From Stygiobacter electus (GTDB lineage: Bacteria; Bacteroidota; Ignavibacteria; Ignavibacteriales; Melioribacteraceae), in NCBI GenBank assembly GCA_029210465.1, contig JARGDL010000001.1, positions 248,001-312,000 of the forward strand: a stretch of DNA of 64,000 nt. Reading direction: 5' to 3'. How positions within the stretch are numbered: position 1 is the stretch's first letter; every line of letters begins with the position of its first letter. Below the pieces are notes generated by a model. It did not search any database and was not told the origin of the DNA. It saw only the letters and a program-made list of their open reading frames with translations. Shown here piece by piece: positions 52,912 to 64,000 of this stretch. The position numbers and the translations under genes were made by a program.

Positions 52912-54125
52912 TTTAAGACCTTAGGATAATTAAATAAGTTGCAACCGCCATATGAATTTATTAAATCATAGTCTGCTTGCTCTTTTAAGTTAAACACATG
53001 AATGCAGTTTATTTTATTTTTTAATTCATCAAAAAATAGGAAGTTTCCTCTTACTAATAAATTATTAAATTCAGTTCCAATAAATTTTTTCATTATAGTT
53101 TTATTTGTAGTATTTATGACAAACAATTCATCATTTTTACTTTCATTTGTCTCTGGTTTTGTAATTATAAATACAAATTTATTATCGTTGCTCCATTTCA
53201 GGTTGTAAATAGTATTTGAAGTTACTGCAATGAATGTTTCAGACTTGTTTTCATAATCTTGTAAATAAATATTTTTATAATTTCCATCTGTTTTAATCTT
53301 GATTTGTAATTTATTGTTCGGTGAAAAATATTCAATCCTCTTTTTATTTATAGCAGGAAACCCTTCCATTAATAAATCATATTCTTTTTGCTTAATATAT
53401 TTTACATTCCCATCAGAATCCCATGCATAAATTATTTGTAATATTTTTCTTGGGCTTTTATCATCTATTTTTATAAAATTAGTTTTAAAGGTATCTAGAT
53501 TATCCCAATATGTATAAATAGTATTTATATTCTTTAGATTTAATAAATTTTTTAATTCCTCGTTATTTCGAGTTAATAAATGTAAATAAACATTTTTAAT
53601 TTGTTTTTCATTGTTAAATTTTTCGATTGATATTATAAATAACTTGTCAGATTTCTTTGTTAAACTAAATGAAGCTACTTCTCTATTTTCAAAATTTAAT
53701 AACAGTTCTTTTACTTTTGTATTAAGATTGTAATTAAAGATAGAAGATTTCCCTAAATAGAAAGAAACGAATGGTACATTAATAAATTCATCTAAAACAT
53801 TTTGTCCATCTTTAACGATTTCATATTTATTAATTTTTTTTTCAAGATATAATTTGAAGGCATCTTCTCCTGCATCATAAGAACTTTCATAGTTTCCAAT
53901 TAATACTCTATATTTTTTTGAACTAATTAATTCATATCTAATTTTAGCTCTTATTTCATTTGAGAATTGAAATCTATATTCAGATGCTTGATTATAATTT
54001 TTAAATGTTCCTAAAGAAATCGCATAATGTAAATTTATTTTTTTACCACTTTTTTCTTGATTACATGAAAATAAAATCAATCCAAATAAAGCAAAAACAG
54101 ATAGAATGATTTTTTGCAAAATCAA
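52908..54125 (-). CDS. Lipoprotein with SPOR-like N-terminal domain and beta-rich C-terminal region
   Basis: 405 residues. The signal peptide ends in a lipobox LILFSC with Cys21. Residues of about 33-105 resemble a SPOR domain (YAISLGTFKNYNQASEYRFQF, then YRVLIGNYESSYDAGEDAFKLYL), a peptidoglycan-binding fold. The rest (about 110-400) is beta-rich with repeats like KWSNDNKFVFIITKPET and DELFVINTTNK, suggesting a partial beta-propeller. It lies between xerD and the MsbA-like gene with 4-nt overlaps. I do not recognise the family; an envelope role is inferred. Confidence 0.62.
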   Translation of the reverse strand: MILQKIILSVFALFGLILFSCNQEKSGKKINLHYAISLGTFKNYNQASEYRFQFSNEIRAKIRYELISSKKYRVLIGNYESSYDAGEDAFKLYLEKKINKYEIVKDGQNVLDEFINVPFVSFYLGKSSIFNYNLNTKVKELLLNFENREVASFSLTKKSDKLFIISIEKFNNEKQIKNVYLHLLTRNNEELKNLLNLKNINTIYTYWDNLDTFKTNFIKIDDKSPRKILQIIYAWDSDGNVKYIKQKEYDLLMEGFPAINKKRIEYFSPNNKLQIKIKTDGNYKNIYLQDYENKSETFIAVTSNTIYNLKWSNDNKFVFIITKPETNESKNDELFVINTTNKTIMKKFIGTEFNNLLVRGNFLFFDELKNKINCIHVFNLKEQADYDLINSYGGCNLFNYPKVLK

Positions 54126-55012
54126 CCTCGTGGATGATGATCACGATGGACTTGTTTAATATAGTTTCTATCAATGTGAGTATAAATTTGAGTAGTTGAA
54201 ATATCTGAATGTCCAAGCATTTCTTGTACTGCTCTTAAATCAGCTCCACCTTCTAAAAGGTGAGTTGCAAATGAATGCCTGAAAATATGTGGATGAACTT
54301 CTTTCTGAATTCCTGCTTGCTTTGAATATTTATCAACAATTTGCCAAATAAACATTCTACTTAACTTAGTACCTCTTCTATTTAAAAATAAAAAATTCTG
54401 GCTCCTTATTTTATTCTCAAGAAAAGGTCTTGAATTAATTAAATATTTCTTAATCCAATTAATTGCACTACTTCCCATTGGGACAACTCTTTCTTTGGAA
54501 CCTTTTCCAAAGACTCTAATAATTTCCTCTTCGAAAAAAAGATCATTTATTTTCAAATTGATTAATTCGCTTACTCGCAAGCCTGATGAATAAAGTAATT
54601 CTAAAATTGCTTTGTCTCTTAACCCTGCTATTTCATCAACGTTTGGCATATTTAAAATTTTATCAACTTCTTCAAAACTTAAAACATCAGGTAATTTTCT
54701 TGATATTTTAACATTAGTCAAAACTAATGTTGGATTTCTATGTATATAATTATTGTCTTCTAAATACTGAAAAAAATTTTTAATAGAGCTCATATAACGA
54801 GAAGTTGTTGACATTGAAATATTTTCTTTTCTCTGATTTTCAAAAAATTGAGAAATTAATTTCGCATCTACTTTATCAAAGTCATTTACATTATTTTCAA
54901 TAAGAAAGGAAATAAATTTTATTAAATCATTTTTGTAAGATGCTGTAGTATTTTCAGATAGATTTTTTTCGTAACGTAAAATAGTAATGAACTCATTAAC
55001 GAATTGTTCCAT
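54122..55012 (-). CDS. xerD: Tyrosine recombinase XerD/XerC-like
   Basis: 296-residue site-specific recombinase of the Xer type that resolves chromosome dimers. The N-terminal SAM-like domain covers about 1-90. Catalytic residues can be read: Arg146 (SSGLRVSEL), Lys170 (FGKGSKERVVP), His242 and Arg245 (HIFRHSFATHLLEGG), His268 (LGHSDISTTQIYTH) and Tyr277. The size and the housekeeping surroundings point to a cellular Xer protein, not a phage integrase. Its ATG follows the stop of the HD-domain gene directly. Confidence 0.93.
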   Translation of the reverse strand: MEQFVNEFITILRYEKNLSENTTASYKNDLIKFISFLIENNVNDFDKVDAKLISQFFENQRKENISMSTTSRYMSSIKNFFQYLEDNNYIHRNPTLVLTNVKISRKLPDVLSFEEVDKILNMPNVDEIAGLRDKAILELLYSSGLRVSELINLKINDLFFEEEIIRVFGKGSKERVVPMGSSAINWIKKYLINSRPFLENKIRSQNFLFLNRRGTKLSRMFIWQIVDKYSKQAGIQKEVHPHIFRHSFATHLLEGGADLRAVQEMLGHSDISTTQIYTHIDRNYIKQVHRDHHPRG

Positions 55013-57178
55013 TTAAAGTTTTTCCTCACCTTTCGTTTCCATCTCATCTTGATTTGGATATCTTATTCTTCTATGATGAAGACCAATTAAAATATTAAAG
55101 AATGATTCTTTAATTTTTTTAATATCATTAAAAGTCAATGGAGATTCATCAAGCTGACCATCTTCAATCCTGCTATTGATTAAATTATTTATAACATTCT
55201 CTATAACTTGAGTATCAGTTTCTTCGATTGAACGAATAGTTGATTCACATGCATCAGCTAACATTACAAGAGCTGTTTCTTTTGTTTTAGGTTTTGGTCC
55301 TGGATAGCGATATTCATCAATGTTGACATTTGTTTCACCATAAAGATTTTTCGCTTTTTCATAAAAATATGTTAGAACCATAGTACCGTGATGCATTGGT
55401 ATAAAATCAATTATTTCATTTGGTAATTTGTATTTTTGGCCAAGTTCAATTCCTTTTTCAACATGAGCTACAATAATATCTCTACTTTTTTCCGGAGAAA
55501 TATTTTCATGAATATTATGAGTATCAATTTGGTTTTCAACAAATATTCCTGGTTCGATCATCTTGCCAATGTCATGATAATAAGCACCAACTCTTGCTAA
55601 TATTGGATTTGCACCAATAGCTTCTGCAGTAGTTTCAACTAAAGTTCCCATTGCAATTGAATGGCTAAATGTTCCTGGTGCATTTTTAGCAAGGTCTTTT
55701 AACAATGGACTGTTTAAATCTGTAAGTTCAAGTAATGTCAAATCTGTTGTTGTATTAAATATTTTTTCAAAGAATATTATTAATCCATATGTAATAACAG
55801 GACTAAGTAATGCATTTGTTGACGAAAATGCCAAGCTATAAATTATTTCAGAGATTGATTGATATCTTTCAAAACCAAATGCCATTATACTCAAAGCATA
55901 TCCAATAAAAATATATAAGAAAGAACGAAATATTTGAGTCCTATTTTTAATATCTCTCACAGTATATGCGGCTAACCCACCAGTTATAATATTTGTAGCA
56001 GCAAATGTATAGTCGTTACCTCTTAATGCACCAACAATCAATGATAATACTACATTTGAGTAAAACCCAACCCGAGAATCAAACAGAATAGTTAAAAGCA
56101 TTGATGAGACCGGGACAAAAATTAAATATTCAATTGGCAATGAAGTTTTGATTGAGTTTATGAGAAATGTTAAATAACTAATTAAAATAAAATTAATAGC
56201 TATAAGAGTAATCTTTAAATTGTCCTCAAAGATTTTCTTTCTGAATAAATAAATATAAATTATAAAGGGTAATACTAGTAATAAAAGGTGTAAATAAATA
56301 CCTATGATTTGAAGTAAATCAACGAAGAATGTTCTTTCATCACCTTTAGCAATTCTATATGAATCTATTTTTAATTTTGCTTCTGGAGTAATTCTATCAT
56401 GCTTAGCAATAATCCTTTCATTTTCATTTATAATACCGATATTTCGGGGAATTTTTTGTTTTGCAAGATTTTTATAATCTTCAGTTAATCCGAGACTAAA
56501 AACAATATTTGGTTTAATGAATAAAGAAATATATTCTTTTAAAGCATTTTCAATTTCAGTATCGCTTATAACTTCGGCTCTAATTTTATAAATTAAATAT
56601 TCATTGATTTTATCATACTCAATAAAGTTATCAATTGGAACAGCTCTTTGAATATTTTTTAATCTAAGTTGAATAGAATCTTTTTTAATTTCTTTTCTTG
56701 TAACATCTAAAATTCCTTTGTCATAAATATCCTTTAAAATAATTTTAGATAAATCGAGTAATTTTATAATGTTATTCTTTTTTGATTTTAGTTTCAAGAA
56801 TATCTGAAAAGATTTATCACTCAAATTAGTTTTATTTATGATTGAATTAGAATAAATATTTTCCAATAAAATTTTATTGTAATTACTTAATGAATCAATC
56901 ATTAGTTTTTCTAGAGAGGTGTTCCTAAGAAATACAGGTAGAATTTTTAACTCTGCATTCTTTTTTTCATTTTCATACTGAACAGGATCTTTTAATACTT
57001 CAAAAGTTTTTGATGCGATTAAATCATCTTGAACCCATATTTCTCCTACTTTAACTTCTGATTCAATAGATTCACCTTTGGGAATAAAAAAAGTAATTAC
57101 GAGAATGGTTAACAAAACAATTAATACTTTAATTCTTCTGCTGGTTTTAAGATTTGATTTTAATTTTGATGAAATCAT
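55013..57178 (-). CDS. 7TM-HD membrane phosphohydrolase (PgpH/YqfF-like)
   Basis: 721-residue protein. One helix (about 16-34) precedes an extracytoplasmic 7TMR-HDED region (about 50-285). Seven helices (about 290-485) and a cytosolic HD domain (about 500-700) follow. HD motifs: GTFSHSIAMGTLVETTAEAIG, VGAYYHDIGKMIEP and VEKGIELGQKYKLPNEIIDFIPMHHG. The family includes the c-di-AMP phosphodiesterase PgpH. Whether this organism makes c-di-AMP is not shown here. It lies between a Cof phosphatase (1-nt gap) and xerD. Confidence 0.9.
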   Translation of the reverse strand: MISSKLKSNLKTSRRIKVLIVLLTILVITFFIPKGESIESEVKVGEIWVQDDLIASKTFEVLKDPVQYENEKKNAELKILPVFLRNTSLEKLMIDSLSNYNKILLENIYSNSIINKTNLSDKSFQIFLKLKSKKNNIIKLLDLSKIILKDIYDKGILDVTRKEIKKDSIQLRLKNIQRAVPIDNFIEYDKINEYLIYKIRAEVISDTEIENALKEYISLFIKPNIVFSLGLTEDYKNLAKQKIPRNIGIINENERIIAKHDRITPEAKLKIDSYRIAKGDERTFFVDLLQIIGIYLHLLLLVLPFIIYIYLFRKKIFEDNLKITLIAINFILISYLTFLINSIKTSLPIEYLIFVPVSSMLLTILFDSRVGFYSNVVLSLIVGALRGNDYTFAATNIITGGLAAYTVRDIKNRTQIFRSFLYIFIGYALSIMAFGFERYQSISEIIYSLAFSSTNALLSPVITYGLIIFFEKIFNTTTDLTLLELTDLNSPLLKDLAKNAPGTFSHSIAMGTLVETTAEAIGANPILARVGAYYHDIGKMIEPGIFVENQIDTHNIHENISPEKSRDIIVAHVEKGIELGQKYKLPNEIIDFIPMHHGTMVLTYFYEKAKNLYGETNVNIDEYRYPGPKPKTKETALVMLADACESTIRSIEETDTQVIENVINNLINSRIEDGQLDESPLTFNDIKKIKESFFNILIGLHHRRIRYPNQDEMETKGEEKL

Positions 57179-57179
57179 T

Positions 57180-58025
57180 TTACTTTTTGGCTTGAAGAAT
57201 CATTTTTAGAAATTCAGCAACACCATCTTCATTATTAGTTTTCTTTAAAACATAATCTGCCATACGTTTAATTTCGGGAACAGCATTTCCAATTGCAATT
57301 TTAATGCTATCATTTTCGAATAATGATTTGTCGTTATACCAATCACCAATAACAGCTGTATTTTTCATTTTTATTCTTAAATGCTTTTGAAGTTTTTTAA
57401 GTCCATCACCTTTACTAGAACCTAATTTCCTTATTTCAATCAGATATATTCCACCTTCTCTATTTGTTTTGTAATAACTTGACCTTAATCCAAATGTATA
57501 AGGAAAACTCATTTTATTTGCAACATATTTTATGTTCGGTTGATAATCACTTGCTAATACAACTTCTAATGTGTTTTCTATAAAATTATCATATGAATAA
57601 ACCTGTTTATATTTTGCACCAAATTTTTCAATCATTTGAGGGAAGATAGAATTTTCTTCAGTGTAATAAATTGCATTTGCATGACAAAGTGCTACTTTTA
57701 ATAAATATTTATCTGCCAAATGCAAAGCTCTCTTTACATATTTTGGCTTAACATGCGAAACATATACACTTTTTTCATTTGGGTGTCTTTGAATTAAAGT
57801 TCCATCAAGTGTAATTAAAGGAATTTTAATATCAAGTTCATCAGCAATTTGTGTAGTTGCACTTAATAATCTTCCCGTAGCAATTGAAAATAAAACACCC
57901 TTTTGAGATAATTCTTTAATTAAAGTTTTAGATTCTTCGCCTACATTGCCATTTTCATCAAGTAAGGTTCCATCCAGATCAAAAACTACGAGTTTTAAAT
58001 CTTTTAAAATATCTTTGTCAATCAT
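57180..58025 (-). CDS. Cof-type HAD hydrolase
   Basis: 281-residue HAD phosphatase of the Cof/IIB class. Motif I LVVFDLDGTLLDENGNV (Asp15 and Asp17), motif II SIATGR, Lys in LGSSKGDGLKKL and motif IV IGDWYNDKSLFE are all present. The large IIB cap lies between motifs II and III. Enzymes of this class act on many sugar phosphates and cofactors, so the substrate is not predictable. It is cotranscribed with the downstream 7TM-HD gene. Confidence 0.9.
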   Translation of the reverse strand: MIDKDILKDLKLVVFDLDGTLLDENGNVGEESKTLIKELSQKGVLFSIATGRLLSATTQIADELDIKIPLITLDGTLIQRHPNEKSVYVSHVKPKYVKRALHLADKYLLKVALCHANAIYYTEENSIFPQMIEKFGAKYKQVYSYDNFIENTLEVVLASDYQPNIKYVANKMSFPYTFGLRSSYYKTNREGGIYLIEIRKLGSSKGDGLKKLQKHLRIKMKNTAVIGDWYNDKSLFENDSIKIAIGNAVPEIKRMADYVLKKTNNEDGVAEFLKMILQAKK

Positions 58026-58053
58026 TTATAGAATATATTAATAAAATTTGAAA

Positions 58054-58416
58054 TTAACTTTTATCGTTTAAATCCTTTAATGCTTCTTCAACAGAATTGC
58101 AAACTGTCAAAACACGATCTAGTTGAGATATTTCAATAAGTGTTTTTACATTTTTAGTTGGTGAGGCAATTCTAATTTGTCCCTCATTAGATTGAAGAAT
58201 TCTAAAAGCCAAAAGAATTGCACTTAGACCTGAACTATCACAATATTCTACTTCTGAAAGATCTAAAATTAATTTTTTAACATCTTCAGTATGCAGTAAA
58301 ATTGTAAATTCTCCTTTTACAAATCCTGCAATTGAAGCATCAAATCTTTTTTCATTCAATTTGAAAATTGCTGTATCAGCGATTTTCTTTAATTCATAAT
58401 TAAAATTTTCTGCCAT
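58054..58416 (-). CDS. STAS-domain anti-sigma factor antagonist
   Basis: 120-residue stand-alone STAS domain, the third in this window. The phosphorylation site is VEYCDSSGLSAILLAF (Ser61/Ser62). The N-terminal strands differ from the other two, with DTAIFKLNEKRFDAS. I start at ATG 58416; a longer frame upstream adds a Lys-rich leader that does not belong to the fold. It lies far from the kinase encoded at 7947-8381, but could share it. It sits 60 nt after a GT9-like gene. Confidence 0.86.
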   Translation of the reverse strand: MAENFNYELKKIADTAIFKLNEKRFDASIAGFVKGEFTILLHTEDVKKLILDLSEVEYCDSSGLSAILLAFRILQSNEGQIRIASPTKNVKTLIEISQLDRVLTVCNSVEEALKDLNDKS

Positions 58417-58476
58417 ATAAATTCTTCTTTTTTTCTTTTTAAATGTAATAATTAGGTTAAATAAACCCAATAAAAT

Positions 58477-61895
<3,419 letters not shown>

Positions 61896-61896
61896 T

Positions 61897-63264
61897 TTAT
61901 ATTATTCTTTTAATTTTTGCAGCAAAAGATCCATCAATTCCATGAATATGTGGTAAAGTTGCAATACATCCATTTTCATCTATAACAGCTCTGTTAATAT
62001 GTGGATGATCTTTAATTAATTCAAAATTTGGATTTTCTTCTAAAAATTTTTTAACTACATCAAAATTTTCTTCCGGTTCAATTGTGCAGGTACTATAAAC
62101 CAAGTAGCCACCACTTTTAACTAATGTAGCAGCTTTTTTTAATAAATCAAATTGAATATTAGAAATTTTTCTAACATCACCAAGATCTTTTTTCCATTTT
62201 AAATCTGGTTTTTTAGTTAATGTACCAAGACCACTGCAAGGAGCATCAACTAAAACTCTATCAAAACCTTCACTATCTTCATAATCCAAAGCATCAATTG
62301 CAAATGTTTTAACATTTGTTACTTTTAATCTATTAAGATTTTTATTCAAAACATTCAATCTACTTTCAAATTTATCTAAAGCAACTATTTCACCTGTGTT
62401 TTTCATTTCATCGGCAATAAATGCAGTTTTTCCACCTGGTGCAGCACATAAGTCCAATACTCTTTGATTTTGATCGAGATCTAATAATTTAATTGGAAAA
62501 CCTGTGCTTTCATCTTGAACAGAAAAATATCCTTTCGCAAAATATTCCCAATCGGTTATGTTAGTTAAAATGTTAATTCTAAGAAATTCTTTTAGGAATT
62601 TTCCATCAGTAAATTTTAATTCAACTTTATTAAGTAAAGATTTTAATTCATCAATATTAGTAACAAGATTATTTACACGAATCATTAAAGATGGTTTGCT
62701 GTTATTAGCCAAAAATAATTTCTCGGCTTCATCTTTACCGAATCTATTAATCCATCTTTTTACTAACCAGGTTGGATGTGAAAAGTATGCACTGTAATAG
62801 TTAATTAAATCTTCTTCTGGATTTGGATAACGAATTGATTCTTTATTCCTAATAATGTTTCTTAAAATTGCATTTGTTAAATCCGCTGCAGTTTGACCTT
62901 GTAATTTTTTAACAAACTCAACTGCTTCATTCACTGCAGCATAATCTGGAACTTTATCAAGAAATAAAATCTGATACAAAGCAACTCGTAATGCATTTTT
63001 AACATTTGGGATTGCTTTAGAGAATTGGCCTTTATAAAATCCAGTAAGAATCCAATCAATTCTACCTTGCCATCTTGTAACACCATGAACAATTTCAAAG
63101 AGAAGTGATTTATCTACACCAGATAATTGTGAATTTTTAATTTCAATTTCAAGAAGTTTATCTAAATATGCATCAGTTCTATCAACACGGTTAAGAATTT
63201 TAACAGCAAGTCCACGAACGCCTTGATATAAATTTAGACTTAAATTTTCAAAAGAGTTTTCCAT
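61897..63264 (-). CDS. rsmB: 16S rRNA (cytosine-C5)-methyltransferase RsmB-like
   Basis: 455 residues from ATG 63264; a TTG at 63273 would add three. The N-terminal NusB-like RNA-binding domain covers about 12-145 (RTDAYLDKLLEIEIKN, VPDYAAVNEAVEFVK). The methyltransferase domain has the SAM loop VLDLCAAPGGKTAFIADEM, VDAPCSGLGTLTKKPDLKW with a catalytic Cys, and VYSTCTIEPEEN with the second. The family methylates C967 of 16S rRNA. It is the first gene of the long minus-strand run. Confidence 0.94.
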   Translation of the reverse strand: MENSFENLSLNLYQGVRGLAVKILNRVDRTDAYLDKLLEIEIKNSQLSGVDKSLLFEIVHGVTRWQGRIDWILTGFYKGQFSKAIPNVKNALRVALYQILFLDKVPDYAAVNEAVEFVKKLQGQTAADLTNAILRNIIRNKESIRYPNPEEDLINYYSAYFSHPTWLVKRWINRFGKDEAEKLFLANNSKPSLMIRVNNLVTNIDELKSLLNKVELKFTDGKFLKEFLRINILTNITDWEYFAKGYFSVQDESTGFPIKLLDLDQNQRVLDLCAAPGGKTAFIADEMKNTGEIVALDKFESRLNVLNKNLNRLKVTNVKTFAIDALDYEDSEGFDRVLVDAPCSGLGTLTKKPDLKWKKDLGDVRKISNIQFDLLKKAATLVKSGGYLVYSTCTIEPEENFDVVKKFLEENPNFELIKDHPHINRAVIDENGCIATLPHIHGIDGSFAAKIKRII

Positions 63265-63302
63265 ATCAATCAAGAATAAAAGGTTCTTAGAGGTTGTTAT
63301 TT

Positions 63303-63331
63303 AAAACACAAAAGGGCTGCTGAACAGCCCT
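63303..63331 (-). terminator. Intrinsic terminator after rpmE
   Basis: Read on the minus strand: AGGGCTG, loop TTCAG, CAGCCCT, then TTTTGTGTTTT. It begins about 20 nt after the rpmE stop and separates rpmE from rsmB. Confidence 0.85.
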
Positions 63332-63351
63332 AAACTTGGAGCAAAGTAAAA

Positions 63352-63558
63352 CTATGCTTTTTTCATACCATATTTTTTATTAAATCTATCAACTCTACCA
63401 GTTGAATCAACCATTTTTTGTTTACCTGTAAAAAATGGATGGCAATTTGAGCAAATTTCTAACTTAATGCTACTTACGGTAGAACGGGTAATAAAATGAT
63501 TTCCACATACACACGTAACTTCGCATTTTTGATAAGTTGGATGAATTCCCTTTTTCAT
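63352..63558 (-). CDS. rpmE: 50S ribosomal protein bL31 (zinc-binding form)
   Basis: 68-residue large-subunit protein starting [10 protein letters not shown]. Zinc ligands are visible as Cys16, Cys18 (CVCGN) and Cys36, Cys39 ([10 protein letters not shown]), so this is the C+ type. The tail [17 protein letters not shown] is typical. ATG 63558 is chosen, 10 nt after AGGAAG. A longer frame to 63618 adds residues that cross the promoter and are not part of bL31. It has its own promoter and terminator. Confidence 0.96.
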   Translation of the reverse strand: MKKGIHPTYQKCEVTCVCGNHFITRSTVSSIKLEICSNCHPFFTGKQKMVDSTGRVDRFNKKYGMKKA

Positions 63559-63587
63559 ATTAACATCACTTCCTAAAATTTTGGGTT

Positions 63588-63619
63588 CAAATTTACTTAG
63601 CTTAAAGTAAATATCCAAA
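63588..63619 (-). promoter_or_regulatory. Bacteroidota-type promoter of rpmE
   Basis: Read on the minus strand: TTTG (63619-63616), 20 nt, TAAATTTG (63595-63588). This is a full match to the TTTG/TAnnTTTG consensus. The transcript would start about 25 nt before the rpmE ATG. Confidence 0.65.
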
Positions 63620-63640
63620 TAAGAATAAACTAAAAATCCT

Positions 63641-64000
63641 TTATTTTTGAGCCTTTTTTAATGAATCAAGCTTAAGTTGAGCTTTTCTTAACGAATCTAA
63701 TGCATTTCTATATTTCTCAATTGTCTTTTTGTCAGTTTGCTTTTCTACAAAAAAACCGTCAACTATCGGTTCTTCCCCACTTTTCACTACATTACTTCTT
63801 TGTATCGCTTTATTTGTAACCGTTGCACCTGATAAATAATCATCTACTGAAATTGATCTTTGATTTAATAACTCTTGAATTTTACTTGATTTTTCTTCTT
63901 GAACCGTGTTTTGATTAGAAATATCTTTTTTAATCATTTTAGGCTTAAATTCATTTTTTGAAATTAATTGTTCACCAACTTTATTATCGTTACTTAAATT
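63641..64000 (-). CDS. Unrecognised protein, C-terminal part (5' end outside the window)
   Basis: The reading frame is open from the window edge (64000) to a stop at 63641, giving at least 119 residues. An ATG at 63937 would give 98 residues, but upstream codons remain open and similar in composition, so the gene may begin outside the window. The visible part is polar: [20 protein letters not shown], a middle [14 protein letters not shown] and a Lys-rich helical end with repeated [19 protein letters not shown]. No domain recognised. It lies just upstream of the rpmE promoter. Confidence 0.55.
   Translation of the reverse strand, partial: NLSNDNKVGEQLISKNEFKPKMIKKDISNQNTVQEEKSSKIQELLNQRSISVDDYLSGATVTNKAIQRSNVVKSGEEPIVDGFFVEKQTDKKTIEKYRNALDSLRKAQLKLDSLKKAQK

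Noticed and set aside
54122-55012. Tyrosine recombinase as a sign of an integrated element
   Set aside because: It is a Xer-type protein inside a housekeeping operon. No att-like repeats, phage genes or composition change are seen nearby.

Overview
This window comes from a low-GC, Gram-negative bacterium, most likely of the Bacteroidota-Chlorobiota group and plausibly Ignavibacteria. The evidence is: lipid A genes (lpxB, lpxK), an MsbA-like flippase and an O-antigen ligase, so there is an outer membrane; at least three promoters of the Bacteroidota type (TTTG, about 20 nt, TAnnTTTG); and an AT-rich sequence in which many genes still have clear AGGAG ribosome binding sites. The lineage is an inference, since no rRNA gene is present. 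The DNA is dense, ordinary chromosome. I saw no insertion sequence, prophage, CRISPR array, tRNA or rRNA, and no gene-free gap longer than 200 bp.

Layout. 1-6264 (+): the end of prs, bL25, pth, the rpsF-ssb-rpsR-rplI operon and secD-secF. 6263-12561 (-): a six-gene signalling operon that runs from an ECF sigma factor through a membrane protein, a membrane SpoIIE phosphatase, a STAS antagonist and an RsbW-like kinase to a GAF-SpoIIE phosphatase. 12746-18460 (+): a second STAS protein, purA, a histidine kinase, a candidate small RNA, dCMP deaminase and polyphosphate kinase. 18475-21662 (-): iron uptake, with a membrane-anchored DtxR/FeoA fusion and a FeoB split into two genes. 21828-24000 (+): Mrp, a NifU-type protein and tpiA. 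24072-42936 (+): a GH2-like membrane protein, smc, a HAD phosphatase, a methyltransferase, the lipid A block lpxB-DUF374-lpxK, ppdK, queA, ispD, plsY, gpsA and recG. 42977-46832 (+): a compact set of two ATP-grasp ligases, a GNAT acetyltransferase and a lysine 2,3-aminomutase-like radical SAM enzyme. 46873-63264 (-): a long tightly packed run (rsmB, a RodZ-like protein, ligA, a GT9-like fragment, STAS, a Cof phosphatase, a 7TM-HD protein, a XerD-like recombinase, a lipoprotein, MsbA-like, O-antigen ligase, GT2, nadK, thioredoxin-like). 63352-64000 (-): rpmE and the 3' part of an unknown gene.

How the parts work together. Much of the window is envelope building: lipid A synthesis, flipping and O-antigen ligation, glycerolipid synthesis (gpsA, plsY) and Sec secretion (secDF). 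The most unusual parts are four. First, the ECF sigma/partner-switching operon has an ECF-type promoter almost touching the sigma start codon, which suggests self-activation. Second, a roughly 99-nt candidate RNA lies between the histidine kinase and dCMP deaminase; it has its own promoter, three hairpins, C-rich loops complementary to Shine-Dalgarno sequences, and a terminator. Third, the ATP-grasp/GNAT/aminomutase operon looks like an unassigned small-molecule pathway, probably based on beta-lysine. Fourth, several proteins have odd architectures: a GH2-like protein lacking one catalytic motif and fused to membrane helices, an O-antigen ligase with a large beta-propeller-like insertion, and the anchored DtxR/FeoA fusion.
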